Source: an uncultured Lachnospiraceae bacterium (GTDB taxonomy: Bacteria; Bacillota; Clostridia; Lachnospirales; Lachnospiraceae). From it: a stretch of 64,000 nt of DNA. Below the pieces are notes generated by a model. That model saw only the letters and a list, made by a program, of their open reading frames with translations. It was not told the origin of the DNA and did no database searches. The position numbers were made by a program, and so were the translations under genes. The DNA is taken from positions 23,248 through 87,247 of the forward strand of contig CAMXPV010000013.1 in assembly GCA_947245585.1 (NCBI GenBank), in the 5' to 3' direction. This document shows, piece by piece, positions 9,301-17,207 of this stretch. How positions within the stretch are numbered: position 1 is the stretch's first letter; each line of letters opens with the position of its first letter.

Positions 9301-9885
9301 AATCTTCTCGGAAAAAGCCAACATGGACATATGCAGGCGGTGGGTTATGATCTTTACTGCAAGATGTTAAATGAGGCGGTCAAGACGAAGAAGGGAATTT
9401 CCGTAATCGAAGATTTCAATACCCTTGTCGATTTGGATGTGGATGCCTATATTCCGCCGGAATACATTGTAAATGAGGTGCAGAAACTGGACATCTACAA
9501 GCGGATTGCGGGTATTGAGAGTGAGCGTGAGTGCGACGATATGCGGGAGGAATTAATTGACCGATTTGGTCAAGTTCCGAAATCGGTGGAAAATCTGCTG
9601 CGGATTGCGTTGATTCGTTCCCATGCCCACAGGCTCTACATGCCGGAGGTGAAGGGAAAAAATGAGAAAATCACCTTTACCCTGCGGCCCGACGCGCCGA
9701 TCCGGGTGGAAAATATTCCGCTTCTGATTAGCGATTATAATGGGAAACTGAAGTTTGATCCGAAAGGCGGCCCGGCTTTCTATCTCCAGTACCGAAAATG
9801 CGGGGTGATTGAGAAGGATGAGGAGACGTTGATTGCACTGACGCAGGAGGCGCTTTCGAGGATGGAGGAGTTGTTGGTGGAATAG
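6343..9885 (+). CDS. mfd: Transcription-repair coupling factor
   Basis: The 1180-residue DNA translocase removes RNA polymerase stalled at lesions and recruits UvrA. In order it has a UvrB-like N-terminal region (FSIRGGIIDIY near 175), an RNA-polymerase interaction domain beginning at DLKVGDYVVHESHGLGVY (about 505), and a superfamily 2 helicase core. The core includes Walker A GDVGYGKTE (Lys664), the DEEQ box IIDEEQRFGV, a motif III TATPIPRTL and QLRGRVGRSNR. A C-terminal TRCF domain follows. Length is normal for the family. It follows pth by 34 bases and probably shares its transcript. Confidence 0.97.
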   Translation: MRALLAPLAELGEYGAIRERLRRGKASVALSGCADSQKLHMIYGLGEGFRRKLIVAYNDLRAKEMYEDYQFYDRNVMLYPAKDLIFFQADIHGNQLTKERIKVFRRLTEETPLTVITTYDALMAPQASMRGWQEHVISINRESVLSESGLASALSGLGYERCDQVEAPGQFSIRGGIIDIYDLTEENPYRIELWGDEVESIRSFDVLSQRSIEKLEAVRIYPATELILSEDELAVGLKKIQKEGKKQSETLRKQMRTEEAHRIETQVKELTEALVELGVSYNAVNLESYVRYFYPELSSFVECFGGEEAIVFLDEPLRIKEHVDAVELEFRESMMHRAEKGYILPGQMDVLFSAASVAAGLEKMRVVNLSAMEGKNPILKVDWKFAVQARSLPSYNNSFDALVKDLKAYKKKGYRILLLSGSRTRAKRLAEDLREQEISAFYTEDPMREVQSGEVMCAYGRVRKGFEYPLLQFMVIAESDIFGAEKKKKRKKKHYEGQKINDFNDLKVGDYVVHESHGLGVYQGIEKVEVEHVVKDYMKISYRDGGILYVLATGLDVIQKYASADGGTKPKLNKLGTQEWSKTKSKVRTAVEEIAGDLVELYAARQEGKGYCYAPDSIWQREFEEMFPFEETEDQTAAIIATKQDMESDKIMDRLICGDVGYGKTEIAIRAAFKAVQENKQVVYLVPTTILAQQHYHTFVQRMKDFPVRIDLLSRFRTAAEQKRTITDLKKGMVDIVIGTHRVLSADVEYKDLGLLIIDEEQRFGVTHKEKIKKLKENVDVLTLTATPIPRTLHMSLVGIRDMSVLEEAPEDRLPIQTFVCEYNEEMVREAIVRELARNGQVYYVYNRVNNIADVAAAISQLVPEADVAFAHGQMKEAELERIMYDFVNGEIDVLVSTTIIETGLDISNVNTMIIHDSDQMGLSQLYQLRGRVGRSNRTAYAFLMYKRDKVLKEVAEKRLAAIREFTELGSGFKIAMRDLEIRGAGNLLGKSQHGHMQAVGYDLYCKMLNEAVKTKKGISVIEDFNTLVDLDVDAYIPPEYIVNEVQKLDIYKRIAGIESERECDDMREELIDRFGQVPKSVENLLRIALIRSHAHRLYMPEVKGKNEKITFTLRPDAPIRVENIPLLISDYNGKLKFDPKGGPAFYLQYRKCGVIEKDEETLIALTQEALSRMEELLVE

Positions 9886-9888
9886 ACT

Positions 9889-9920
9889 ATACTTGACGGC
9901 TATTTACTGCCGTCAAGTAT
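9889..9920. repeat. Perfect 12 bp inverted repeat downstream of mfd
   Basis: ATACTTGACGGC (9889-9900) and GCCGTCAAGTAT (9909-9920) form a perfect stem with an 8-base loop three bases after the mfd stop. No T-run follows on either strand, so it may be a processing or transcript-stabilising hairpin, or a weak bidirectional terminator for mfd and the converging toxin-antitoxin remnant. Confidence 0.6.
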
Positions 9921-9940
9921 GGTGAGAAGTTCTCGGGGAG

Positions 9941-10003
9941 TTACTTACTCGAAAGCAGCGCTGATACGAATACATTTGTATCAATAACGGCATAGCAGAT
10001 CAT
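9941..10003 (-). pseudogene. PIN-domain toxin, N-terminal stub
   Basis: On the minus strand an ATG at 10003 opens MICYAVIDTNVFVSALLSSK and then stops at TAA (9941-9943). AVIDTNVFVSALLS is the first strand and helix of PIN-domain ribonuclease toxins, including the first acidic metal-binding Asp. Full toxins are around 130-150 residues, so only about 20 codons remain and no activity is possible. Its ATG overlaps the stop of the antitoxin remnant as ATGA, the usual toxin-antitoxin arrangement, which supports the identification despite the short length. Confidence 0.7.
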
Positions 10004-10095
10004 AAGTCAGCCTCCATGCCAAATTCCTGACATAATCCATCAAATTGCTTTTTTAATGTCTCGTCCATTCGGACGCTGAAAGTTGCCTGCGCCAT
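10000..10095 (-). pseudogene. RelB/DinJ-family antitoxin, internally deleted remnant
   Basis: On the minus strand an ATG at 10095, preceded by AGGGAGG, opens a 31-codon frame. It begins MAQATFSVRMDETLKKQF and continues with LCQEFGM, then EADL and a stop. The first 27 residues match the ribbon-helix-helix start of RelB/DinJ antitoxins, which are normally about 90 residues. I infer an internal deletion that joined the start of the antitoxin to its last few codons, because the frame still ends in the ATGA overlap with the PIN stub. The fragment might still bind DNA weakly but lacks the toxin-neutralising tail. Confidence 0.7.
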
Positions 10096-10124
10096 AATTT
10101 TGCCTCCCTTATGTCTTTTCTATA

Positions 10125-10153
10125 AGTATATGCGAAATGGTGCAAAAAACCAA
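10125..10153 (-). promoter_or_regulatory. Promoter of the decayed RelB/PIN pair
   Basis: Reading the minus strand, TTGGTT (10153-10148) and TATACT (10130-10125) are separated by 17 bases and lie about 30 bases before the antitoxin start. Two similar words, TGCGAAATGG and GTGCAAAATGG, flank the -35 region and may be old antitoxin operators. Confidence 0.45.
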
Positions 10154-10370
10154 TAATATGAACCTAATATGTGCAAAATGGCTATTGAATTCCTGGGAAC
10201 AGGTCAATGACAATTTGCATTTTTTGTAGTAAAATTAATTTATTAAATTGCGCATGAAGTTTGTCTAATGATAGACAACAAAAAAGTTATGATGTGGAGG
10301 ACTAACTAACCGTTGTGCCGCGCTACGGCACCAACGAGGATCTGGTACAGGTATGTAAGGAGACGCACAA
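10154..10370 (+). other. Leader region of the PfkB kinase gene
   Basis: This AT-rich stretch holds a perfect palindromic hairpin TTGTCTA-ATGA-TAGACAA (10261-10278) and an imperfect hairpin around GTTGTGCCG (10311) and CGGCACCAAC. From a GTG at 10315 a short frame reads VPRYGTNEDLVQVCKETHKW and runs into the kinase start. It has codon texture like real protein but no recognisable identity, so it may be the 3' remnant of a lost gene or a leader peptide. A GGAGG at 10297 is too far from that GTG to be convincing. Confidence 0.35.
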
Positions 10371-11288
10371 ATGGGACATGTCTATACGGTGACCTTAAAT
10401 CCATCACTGGATTATACGGTGTCGGTGGAGAATTTCCGGCTAGGGTATACCAACCGCACCGTGTCGGAGTTTTTGACTGTGGGCGGCAAGGGAATTAATG
10501 TATCCACAGTCCTGAAAAATCTGGGAATAGAGAGCACAGCTTTGGGGTTTGTAGCGGGATTTACCGGGCAGGAAGCAAAACGGCAGCTTGCCATGCGGGG
10601 AATTGAGAGCGGCCTGATTACGGTGGAGGAGGGCCAGACCAGAATCAATGTCAAACTCCAATCTGTAGAGGGTACGGAGATTAATGGGCAGGGGCCGGAC
10701 ATTCCCGAAAAGAAATTTTTAGAATTGATGGAGAGACTTTCCGAGCTTGCGGCGGGCGACATGTTGTTTTTGTCCGGCAGCATTCCACCCTCCCTGCCGG
10801 AAGACACCTATCTGCGCATGATGGAGCGGCTTGCTGCAGATGTTTTGACGGTGGTGGATGTTTCGGGGGAAGGACTTGTAAAGTCGCTGTCCCTGCGGCC
10901 CTTTTTGATCAAGCCGAATCAACACGAGTTGGGTGAAATTTTTGGTGTGACACTCACTGACAGATTGTCTGTCTTTCCCTATGCAAGGAAATTGCAGGAG
11001 ATGGGGGCGAGAAACGTATTGGTTTCCCTGGCGGGAGAGGGCGCGGCGTTCCTTGCGGAGGACGGCAGCGTATTTGAGGCGCCTGCACCGGAAGGGGAGT
11101 TGGTAAATGGTGTCGGAGCAGGCGATTCCATGGCGGCAGGCTTTATGGCCGGATGGTTGGAAAAGCGGGATTACAGACATGCTTTTTATATGGGATTGGC
11201 GGCCGGAAGTGCGACCGCTTTTTCGGAAGGGTTGGCATCGGAGGAAAAAATTCATACCCTTTATGAAAAAATCGTGCGGCGGTCGTAA
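10371..11288 (+). CDS. 1-phosphofructokinase-type PfkB sugar kinase
   Basis: The 305-residue kinase phosphorylates a sugar phosphate, most likely fructose 1-phosphate, although tagatose 6-phosphate kinases look alike. It opens VYTVTLNPSLDYTV, the 1-phosphofructokinase-type start. It has VGGKGINVSTVLKNLG, an FLSGSIPPSLP hinge and the PfkB signature NGVGAGDSMAAGF, in which Asp252 is the catalytic base. AAGGAG lies at good distance from the ATG. It sits beside a LacI regulator and a fructoside/sucrose operon that would release fructose, but no PTS transporter or separate fructokinase is visible here, so the true substrate deserves caution. Confidence 0.8.
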   Translation: MGHVYTVTLNPSLDYTVSVENFRLGYTNRTVSEFLTVGGKGINVSTVLKNLGIESTALGFVAGFTGQEAKRQLAMRGIESGLITVEEGQTRINVKLQSVEGTEINGQGPDIPEKKFLELMERLSELAAGDMLFLSGSIPPSLPEDTYLRMMERLAADVLTVVDVSGEGLVKSLSLRPFLIKPNQHELGEIFGVTLTDRLSVFPYARKLQEMGARNVLVSLAGEGAAFLAEDGSVFEAPAPEGELVNGVGAGDSMAAGFMAGWLEKRDYRHAFYMGLAAGSATAFSEGLASEEKIHTLYEKIVRRS

Positions 11289-11307
11289 GCCGGAGCGGGC
11301 CGCTTGA

Positions 11308-12369
11308 TCACAGAACGGACGGTGAAGTTTTTTCAGTCGTTTCCCTTCTGATTAATATTGGCGTTATGACTTTGTGGATCGGTTCTGTCAGCGGAACCGG
11401 TCTTCTTTTTTTGCGCTCTTCCATCTGATCCACGAGAAGGCTGACAGCTTCATAAGCCATTTTTTCAATCTGCTGTCCCACGGTAGTGATGGGGATGACG
11501 GCCTCTTTGGAAATGGGGGAATCGTCAAAGCCGACAATCAGGTAATCGTCGGGCAGGGAGCCGTATTTTCGGATCAAAAGATTCAAAAAAATATTGGCAT
11601 GTGTATCTCCGGATATAAAAATTCCCTTTTTTAAGCCGGCGTAGGATTCATCCAACTCTTTGAGGATGCTGGAAAGATTTTCCTGTGTTTCTTCAAAGGG
11701 ACCGCCCAGAGCAGCATAAATCAGACGATGGGCCAACTTTTTTTCCTCACAAAGATCCAGAAAACCGCGGATACGTCCGTAGGCGGGACGTTCCGATGTG
11801 GTGGTTGTGGAGTTAATGTGGATAAGGATATCACAGTCATGTTTGGCAAGCAGGCTGGCGGCCTGTACGCCGCCCATATAGTTGTCTGTGTTGACGCTGC
11901 AGACATAGCGGTCTTCCCGCTCGATGGTTACGACCGGAATTTGCAGATCGGCCAGTTCGCGGGAGGAAAGCGTAAAACTCAGCACGATGAGTCCTTCAAT
12001 ATTGTAGGCGAGCAGTTCACGGATATACTGTCTTTCGGTTTCTTCCTGCTCATTTCCCACAAAGACGAGAAACTTATAGCCGAAATGTTCATAAGTCAAA
12101 AGAATCCGGTTCAGCATTTCAGAGTAATAGTGATTCAGCAGATTGGGGATGATAATGCCGATAAATTCGGTATTGCCGTTGGCAAGGATTCGCGCTACTT
12201 TGTTTTCCTTATAATCCAGACTGACTAATGCGTTGGCTATAATATCCTGATTCTCCAGAGTGAGGGAATCAGGAGCGTTAAAATAGCGGGAAATCGTAGT
12301 TTTGGAAAAGCCGGTGTATTTTGCAATGTCATCAAAAGTGACTTTTTTCTTTTTGCCGGAATGATTCAT
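11308..12369 (-). CDS. LacI-family transcriptional regulator of the sucrose/fructoside locus
   Basis: The 353-residue regulator has an N-terminal helix-turn-helix and hinge (VTFDDIAKYTGFSKTTIS) and then a periplasmic-binding-protein-like sensor domain (IIPNLLNHYYSEML, VGFDDSPISKEA). I place the start at 12369, where AGAAAGGAA precedes ATG and the basic HTH begins; an upstream ATG at 12426 would add a 19-residue unrelated leader. It is transcribed away from the importer operon. Matching palindromes lie in front of both its own gene and the operon, so autoregulation plus repression of the operon is the simple reading. The inducer is inferred to be sucrose or a fructoside. Confidence 0.88.
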   Translation of the reverse strand: MNHSGKKKKVTFDDIAKYTGFSKTTISRYFNAPDSLTLENQDIIANALVSLDYKENKVARILANGNTEFIGIIIPNLLNHYYSEMLNRILLTYEHFGYKFLVFVGNEQEETERQYIRELLAYNIEGLIVLSFTLSSRELADLQIPVVTIEREDRYVCSVNTDNYMGGVQAASLLAKHDCDILIHINSTTTTSERPAYGRIRGFLDLCEEKKLAHRLIYAALGGPFEETQENLSSILKELDESYAGLKKGIFISGDTHANIFLNLLIRKYGSLPDDYLIVGFDDSPISKEAVIPITTVGQQIEKMAYEAVSLLVDQMEERKKRRPVPLTEPIHKVITPILIRRETTEKTSPSVL

Positions 12370-12460
12370 AGGGGTTCCTTTCTGAAAACAGCGGCAGGAA
12401 TGTATAGTGTCCGCCTGCTCCGTCATAAATTATAACAAAACAGGGGAGGAAAAACAATGC

Positions 12461-12484
12461 GTAATCGGTTAAGTAACCGGTTTT
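12461..12484. promoter_or_regulatory. Tandem LacI-type operators near the regulator gene
   Basis: GTAATCGGTT (12461-12470) and GTAACCGGTTTT (12473-12484) repeat the ACCGGTT word at 12-base spacing, about 100 bases upstream of the lacI-type start. They are imperfect copies of the sites at 12599-12622. Confidence 0.6.
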
Positions 12485-12557
12485 GTAATATGTGCATAAA
12501 AAGGAGAAAATGAATTTGTGTAAATCCAATAGAAATAGGAAAAGTACAGATTTTTCG

Positions 12558-12622
12558 TTGACAGTACATTGGGGAAAATGATAGAATAAGAGCACAAAGT
12601 AACCGGTTACTTTACCGGTTAC
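12558..12622 (+). promoter_or_regulatory. Promoter with double LacI operator for the sucrose/fructoside importer operon
   Basis: TTGACA (12558-12563) and TAGAAT (12582-12587) are separated by 18 bases. About ten bases after the -10 lies the perfect 12 bp palindrome GTAACCGGTTAC (12599-12610), followed at once by a second half-perfect copy TTTACCGGTTAC (12611-12622). The CpG-centred palindrome is typical of LacI-family operators, and its position just after the start point fits simple repression. Confidence 0.75.
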
Positions 12623-12663
12623 TGTAGAGGGCGAAAAAGAAGGAAATGAAGGAGGATGACTTC

Positions 12664-14037
12664 ATGAAAAGAAAAGTGAAGAGAAAGGCTGTGGCGGCAG
12701 CGCTTATATTGGCGTTGACAGCCACGGGGCTTACCGGTTGCCGGTTTGGATTTGCCAGTGATCCGGATGACCCCAATCAGGTGGAGGAAAAGGTAGAGAT
12801 TGATACTTCGATCGACACGTTTGCGTATGATTCCGCTTTGAAGGGAACAAGCATTACATTGATGAACAGTAAGGCAGAGATACAGGTTGCCCTGGAGGAA
12901 ATGGCCGTTATGTTCGAGGAAAAGTCCGGCGTTCATGTAGAGGTGATGCCGGTCACGGACGGGGATTCTCCTTATACGAAGGTAGTAAGCCTGTATAATT
13001 CGGGAAATCCGCCGACCTTGTCCATTCTGGATACGACGGATGTGATTGCTCTGGCGCAGGAGAAGGCGGAGGATTTGTCTGCGGAGGAATGGACGAAGGA
13101 AGCGGAAGGCTATCTGACTGAGGTAAACGGTAAGGTGTATGGGTTCCCGCTCTGTATTGAGGGACGCGGACTGATTTATAACAAAGCCGTGATTGAGCAG
13201 ACATTGGGAGAAACCTTTGATCCTGCATCGATCAAAACACAGGAACAGTTTACGGCCCTGCTTGACAGATTGGTGGAAGCGGGCATGGAGAGACCGATTT
13301 CCATGGCGAAGGAAGACTGGTCTTTGGGCGCGCATCAGCTTCAGTACATCTATGAGACTTATGATGGCACATCCGATGGCGCGCAGCAGGTGATCGAACA
13401 GATCAAGAGCGGAGAACTGCAGGTGGCGGATCATCAGCGCACGACAGAATTTTTGAATACTTTTGACATCTTAAAGAAATACAATGTGGCTAAGGGAGAT
13501 CCGTTGGGCGCGGATTATGACGAGATGGCCATTGATCTGGCGGATGGCAAGACGGCCTTTTGGTTTAACGGCAACTGGGCATGGCCGAACCTGAAGGAAG
13601 CGGGAGCGAAGAACGAAGATGCCTATGGATTTCTGCCGTATTTTCTGAATAATGATGAGAACGATTTTGCAAATCAGATGATTCAGGGTTCTCCCTCCAA
13701 ACAGGTTATGTTGGACGGCCAGGTGGCGGATGAGAAGCAGAAGGCGGCAGCAAAGGAGTTTCTCAACTGGATTGTGTACAGCGAGATCGGTCAGCAGATG
13801 CTAGTAAAGACCTGCAATGTGATCCCGCCGTTTAAGAACAATCCTTACCAACCGGAGGATCCGTTGAGCCGGGATATTTACGAACATGTACAAAACGGTA
13901 CGGCGTTTAACGCATCTGCGATCGTGCCAAACGATCACTGGGCGGTACTGGGAGCAGCCATGCAGAAGTATTTGGCTGACAGATGCGACAGAGCGGAACT
14001 GATGGCGGCGATTGAGGAGTATTGGTCGCAGCAGTGA
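12664..14037 (+). CDS. Sugar ABC transporter substrate-binding lipoprotein
   Basis: The 457-residue protein starts with a basic n-region, a hydrophobic stretch and a lipobox LTGC with Cys26 as the lipidation site. The mature part is a family 1-type solute-binding protein (VSLYNSGNPPTLSILD, YGFPLCIEGRGLIYNK, AFWFNGNWAWPNL). AAGGAGG at 12649-12655 places the start at 12664. It lies first in an operon with two permeases, a GH32 and a GH13 enzyme, so the ligand is probably sucrose, kestose-type fructo-oligosaccharides or a related fructoside. The ATPase is absent; a shared MsmK-type ATPase encoded elsewhere is assumed. Confidence 0.87.
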   Translation: MKRKVKRKAVAAALILALTATGLTGCRFGFASDPDDPNQVEEKVEIDTSIDTFAYDSALKGTSITLMNSKAEIQVALEEMAVMFEEKSGVHVEVMPVTDGDSPYTKVVSLYNSGNPPTLSILDTTDVIALAQEKAEDLSAEEWTKEAEGYLTEVNGKVYGFPLCIEGRGLIYNKAVIEQTLGETFDPASIKTQEQFTALLDRLVEAGMERPISMAKEDWSLGAHQLQYIYETYDGTSDGAQQVIEQIKSGELQVADHQRTTEFLNTFDILKKYNVAKGDPLGADYDEMAIDLADGKTAFWFNGNWAWPNLKEAGAKNEDAYGFLPYFLNNDENDFANQMIQGSPSKQVMLDGQVADEKQKAAAKEFLNWIVYSEIGQQMLVKTCNVIPPFKNNPYQPEDPLSRDIYEHVQNGTAFNASAIVPNDHWAVLGAAMQKYLADRCDRAELMAAIEEYWSQQ

Positions 14038-14095
14038 CGGCTAATGGAAGGAATAGCAACCAACGGATAGAAGAATGAGGAAAGAGGGTAAGAGG

Positions 14096-14968
14096 ATGGA
14101 GTCAAAAAAGAAAGGAAAAGATTTCTGTATCTTTGCGCTGCCGGGCATGTTTTGTTTCTTTGCGGTGGTAATCATACCGTTTCTTTACGGTGTGTATCTG
14201 ACCTTTACAGATTGGGACGGCGTAGCGCAGACGAAGAATTTTATCGGGTTTAGCAACTTTATGGGTGTCGTGCGGGACGGACAGTTTTGGTTATCTTTGC
14301 TTTTGACGTTCCGATATGTAATCGTAGTGGTTGTTCTCGTCAATGTTTTGGCCTTTGCGATCGCATGGCTGCTGACGAGGGGGATTAAAGGACAGAACTT
14401 TTTCAGGGCAGGATTTTTTACGCCAAACCTGATTGGCGGTATTGTGTTGGGATATATTTGGCAGTTTGTTTTCTCCCGTGTGTTTGTAAATATCGGAGAG
14501 AGCACCGGATGGAACCTGTTTGAAATATCATGGCTGTCGGAGCCGAATAAGGCGTTTGCGGCGTTGGTGTTGGTGTCCGTATGGCAGCTTTCAGGTTATA
14601 TGATTTTGATTTATGTGGCCGGTTTTATGGGGTTGAGCGAGGACGTATTGGAGGCTGCGAGCATAGACGGCGCTGCCGGATGGGCAAAGCTGAAAAATAT
14701 CATTATGCCGTTAATGATGTCCTCCATTACGATCTGCCTTTTCCTGACGCTTTCCCGTGCGTTTATGGTGTATGATGTGAACTTGTCTCTGACAGCCGGA
14801 GGACCTTACGGCACAACGGAAATGGCAGCCATGCACGTCTATGAAAAAGCTTTTACATCCAGACAATTCGGTGTAGGGCAGGCGGAAGCGTTGATCTTGT
14901 TTATTGTGGTGGCATGTATCAGTGGATTGCAGGTATACCTGACGAAGAAGCAGGAGGTGGAAGCATGA
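14096..14968 (+). CDS. Sugar ABC transporter permease, MalF type
   Basis: The 290-residue protein has about six membrane helices and the permease EAA motif (EAASIDGAAGWAKLKNIIMP) that contacts the ATPase. The start is taken at 14096 (MESKKKGKDF) because GAGGGTAAGAGG precedes it; an in-frame ATG at 14075 is possible. It is the first of the two permeases and overlaps the next by ATGA. The lack of a long N-terminal extension is normal for this class. Confidence 0.87.
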   Translation: MESKKKGKDFCIFALPGMFCFFAVVIIPFLYGVYLTFTDWDGVAQTKNFIGFSNFMGVVRDGQFWLSLLLTFRYVIVVVVLVNVLAFAIAWLLTRGIKGQNFFRAGFFTPNLIGGIVLGYIWQFVFSRVFVNIGESTGWNLFEISWLSEPNKAFAALVLVSVWQLSGYMILIYVAGFMGLSEDVLEAASIDGAAGWAKLKNIIMPLMMSSITICLFLTLSRAFMVYDVNLSLTAGGPYGTTEMAAMHVYEKAFTSRQFGVGQAEALILFIVVACISGLQVYLTKKQEVEA

Positions 14969-15828
14969 TGAAGCAGACGGAAGTTGGCGGAACCAGAAAA
15001 AAAGTGACAAATGGTTTGGCGATAGCCGCATTGGTTGTTCTGTTTATCGCCTATATGTTTCCCTTTATAATGGTGGTGATTAATTCACTCAAGCAGAAGC
15101 GGGATATTATCAAAAGCCCGTTCTCATGGCTGTATACCATCAAAGGTCTTTCTTTTGACAACTTTGTAAAAGCGTTTACGCAGATGGATTTTTTGAACGC
15201 CTTCAAGAATTCCCTGTTCGTTACGGTTTCAGCGACATTACTGGTAACGCTGTTGGCGGCGATGCTTGCGTACTATATTGTCCGCAATAAAAATGTGATT
15301 TCGAATGCAACCTTTGCGCTGATGGTGGCATCCATGATCATTCCGTTTCAGGCGATCATGATTCCGCTGGTGAGTATTTACGGCGGCACATTAAACGTCC
15401 TGAATCACAGAATTACCCTGATCTTTATGCACACTGGTTTTTCCATGGCGATGTCGGTCTTCATGTTCCACGGTTTTGTGCGCGGAAATGTGCCGATTGC
15501 TTTGGAGGAGGCGGCCTATCTGGAAGGCTGCACCCATACGCAGACGTTTTTTAAGATCGTACTGCCGTTACTCAAACCCATTATTTCCACGATGGTAATC
15601 CTGAATTCGCTTGCTTTTTGGAACGATTTCCTTTTGCCGTCACTTGTGCTTACGGATAAAAAACTGTTGACGCTGCCGCTTTCCACATACAGCTTTTATG
15701 GTACCTACTCTGCGGATTATGGTACAATTATGGCGGGACTTTTACTGTGCGTACTGCCGATTCTCGTTCTCTATGTGGTATTGCAGAAACAGATTATCGG
15801 CGGTGTTGTGGCAGGCGCTGTGAAATAG
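14965..15828 (+). CDS. Sugar ABC transporter permease, MalG type
   Basis: The 287-residue inner-membrane protein has six predicted helices and the MalG-type EAA loop (LEEAAYLEGCTHTQTFFKIV). It ends with the characteristic KQIIGGVVAGAVK tail. The start at 14965 overlaps the previous stop as ATGA and has AGGAGG upstream. It pairs with the preceding permease to form the channel of the sucrose/fructoside importer. Confidence 0.9.
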   Translation: MMKQTEVGGTRKKVTNGLAIAALVVLFIAYMFPFIMVVINSLKQKRDIIKSPFSWLYTIKGLSFDNFVKAFTQMDFLNAFKNSLFVTVSATLLVTLLAAMLAYYIVRNKNVISNATFALMVASMIIPFQAIMIPLVSIYGGTLNVLNHRITLIFMHTGFSMAMSVFMFHGFVRGNVPIALEEAAYLEGCTHTQTFFKIVLPLLKPIISTMVILNSLAFWNDFLLPSLVLTDKKLLTLPLSTYSFYGTYSADYGTIMAGLLLCVLPILVLYVVLQKQIIGGVVAGAVK

Positions 15829-15844
15829 GAGAAGGATTGTCAAA

Positions 15845-17164
15845 ATGAGAAGAGATACGCTGCATTTGAAGGCGCCGGGAAATTGGATAAACGACCCCAA
15901 CGGATTTATTTACTATAAAGGGAAATATCATTTGTTTTACCAACATTTTCCCTATGCGCCGGTCTGGGGAACCATGCACTGGGGGCATGCCGTAAGTGAA
16001 GATCTGGTAAACTGGGAACATCTGGGCATTGCCCTGTTCCCTACCAGATATGAAGATCAAAACGGCTGTTTTTCCGGCAGTGCCATAGAACACGAGGGAC
16101 GGATGTATTTGTACTATACAGGCGTTCACTATATGCAGGCAGACCCCAACAATATTCATCTTAGCCCGGGCGATGCGTATGAGTCGGCGCAGCTTATGAT
16201 GACTTCCGAAGACGGGATGCACTTTGACAATTTTCATAAAAAGACGGTAATCGTGCCGCCTATGGATGACAGCCGGATCGGGGACAGAACACATACAAGA
16301 GACCCGAAGGTGTGGCGCGGCAGGGACGCGTGGTATATGGTGCTTGGCACCATGACGGCCAAACGAAAGGGTGCGCTGCTTTTCTACCGAAGCGAAAATC
16401 TGAATGACTGGAGCTATGTGAATACCGTATCTGCAAACGAAGAGCTCGGTTGGATGTGGGAGTGTCCGGATTGTTTTGAGGTAGCGGGAAAAACGGTGTT
16501 GATTGTCTCACCGATGGGGCTGCAAAAGCAGGCGCCTCTGGAGGAGAATCATACGGTCTGTATGCAGGTGACGTTTGAAGAAGAGACATGTGTAATGCAG
16601 CTTCCGGATCACTATCAGTATTTGGATTACGGTTTGGACCTCTATGCGCCACAGTCAACTTTGGATGAGGAGGGGCGCAGAGTCCTTGTGGCGTGGCTGC
16701 GTATGCCGGAGCCGGTAGAAGGGGAATGGATCGGGATGTACTGTATGCCAAGAGTGGTGGAAATGGAAGGCGGGCATATTTGTTTTCGGGTGCATCCCTA
16801 TGCAGAGAGCATGTTTACGAGAAAAATTACCCATCCGAAGCAGGCGGACGGCGCGGCGTACAGAGTTCGTTTTGTCTTGCGGGAAGGTGAGGGGATTTCG
16901 ATTGGCGGATACCGCATTTGGCGGGAAGAGAATCGAATCTGCACGGACAGAAGCGCCGTTTTTCCACGGAATGAAAAATTCAGCCTGCGGGCATCCACGC
17001 CCGAAGTGGAGGGGAAATGTGAACTGGATGTTTATGTGGATGCGCATATGATTGAGATATTTGTCAATCGCGGAAGGTATGTACTCAGTCATGCGGTTTA
17101 CGGGCTGACAGACGAGATTCAAAGCGATTCGGTGGAACAATGGGAAATTGCTGCGTTAAAATAA
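15845..17164 (+). CDS. GH32 beta-fructosidase / sucrose(-6-phosphate) hydrolase
   Basis: The 439-residue enzyme cleaves terminal beta-fructosyl bonds. The three GH32 blocks are visible: the nucleophile motif WINDPNGF (Asp17), the transition-state Asp in TRDPKVWRG, and the acid-base Glu in WECPDCF. A C-terminal beta-sandwich follows. There is no signal peptide, so it acts inside the cell on imported substrate. Its neighbours are an ABC importer rather than a PTS, so unphosphorylated sucrose or short fructo-oligosaccharides are the more likely substrates than sucrose 6-phosphate. Confidence 0.9.
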   Translation: MRRDTLHLKAPGNWINDPNGFIYYKGKYHLFYQHFPYAPVWGTMHWGHAVSEDLVNWEHLGIALFPTRYEDQNGCFSGSAIEHEGRMYLYYTGVHYMQADPNNIHLSPGDAYESAQLMMTSEDGMHFDNFHKKTVIVPPMDDSRIGDRTHTRDPKVWRGRDAWYMVLGTMTAKRKGALLFYRSENLNDWSYVNTVSANEELGWMWECPDCFEVAGKTVLIVSPMGLQKQAPLEENHTVCMQVTFEEETCVMQLPDHYQYLDYGLDLYAPQSTLDEEGRRVLVAWLRMPEPVEGEWIGMYCMPRVVEMEGGHICFRVHPYAESMFTRKITHPKQADGAAYRVRFVLREGEGISIGGYRIWREENRICTDRSAVFPRNEKFSLRASTPEVEGKCELDVYVDAHMIEIFVNRGRYVLSHAVYGLTDEIQSDSVEQWEIAALK

Positions 17165-17207
17165 CGGACAGGAGCGGGTAACGTGCGGCAAGAAGGAGGA
17201 CTGCCAT

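Noticed and set aside
12619..13434. 271-codon open frame on the minus strand
   Set aside because: It is antisense to the sugar-binding lipoprotein, whose signal peptide and lipobox are clear.
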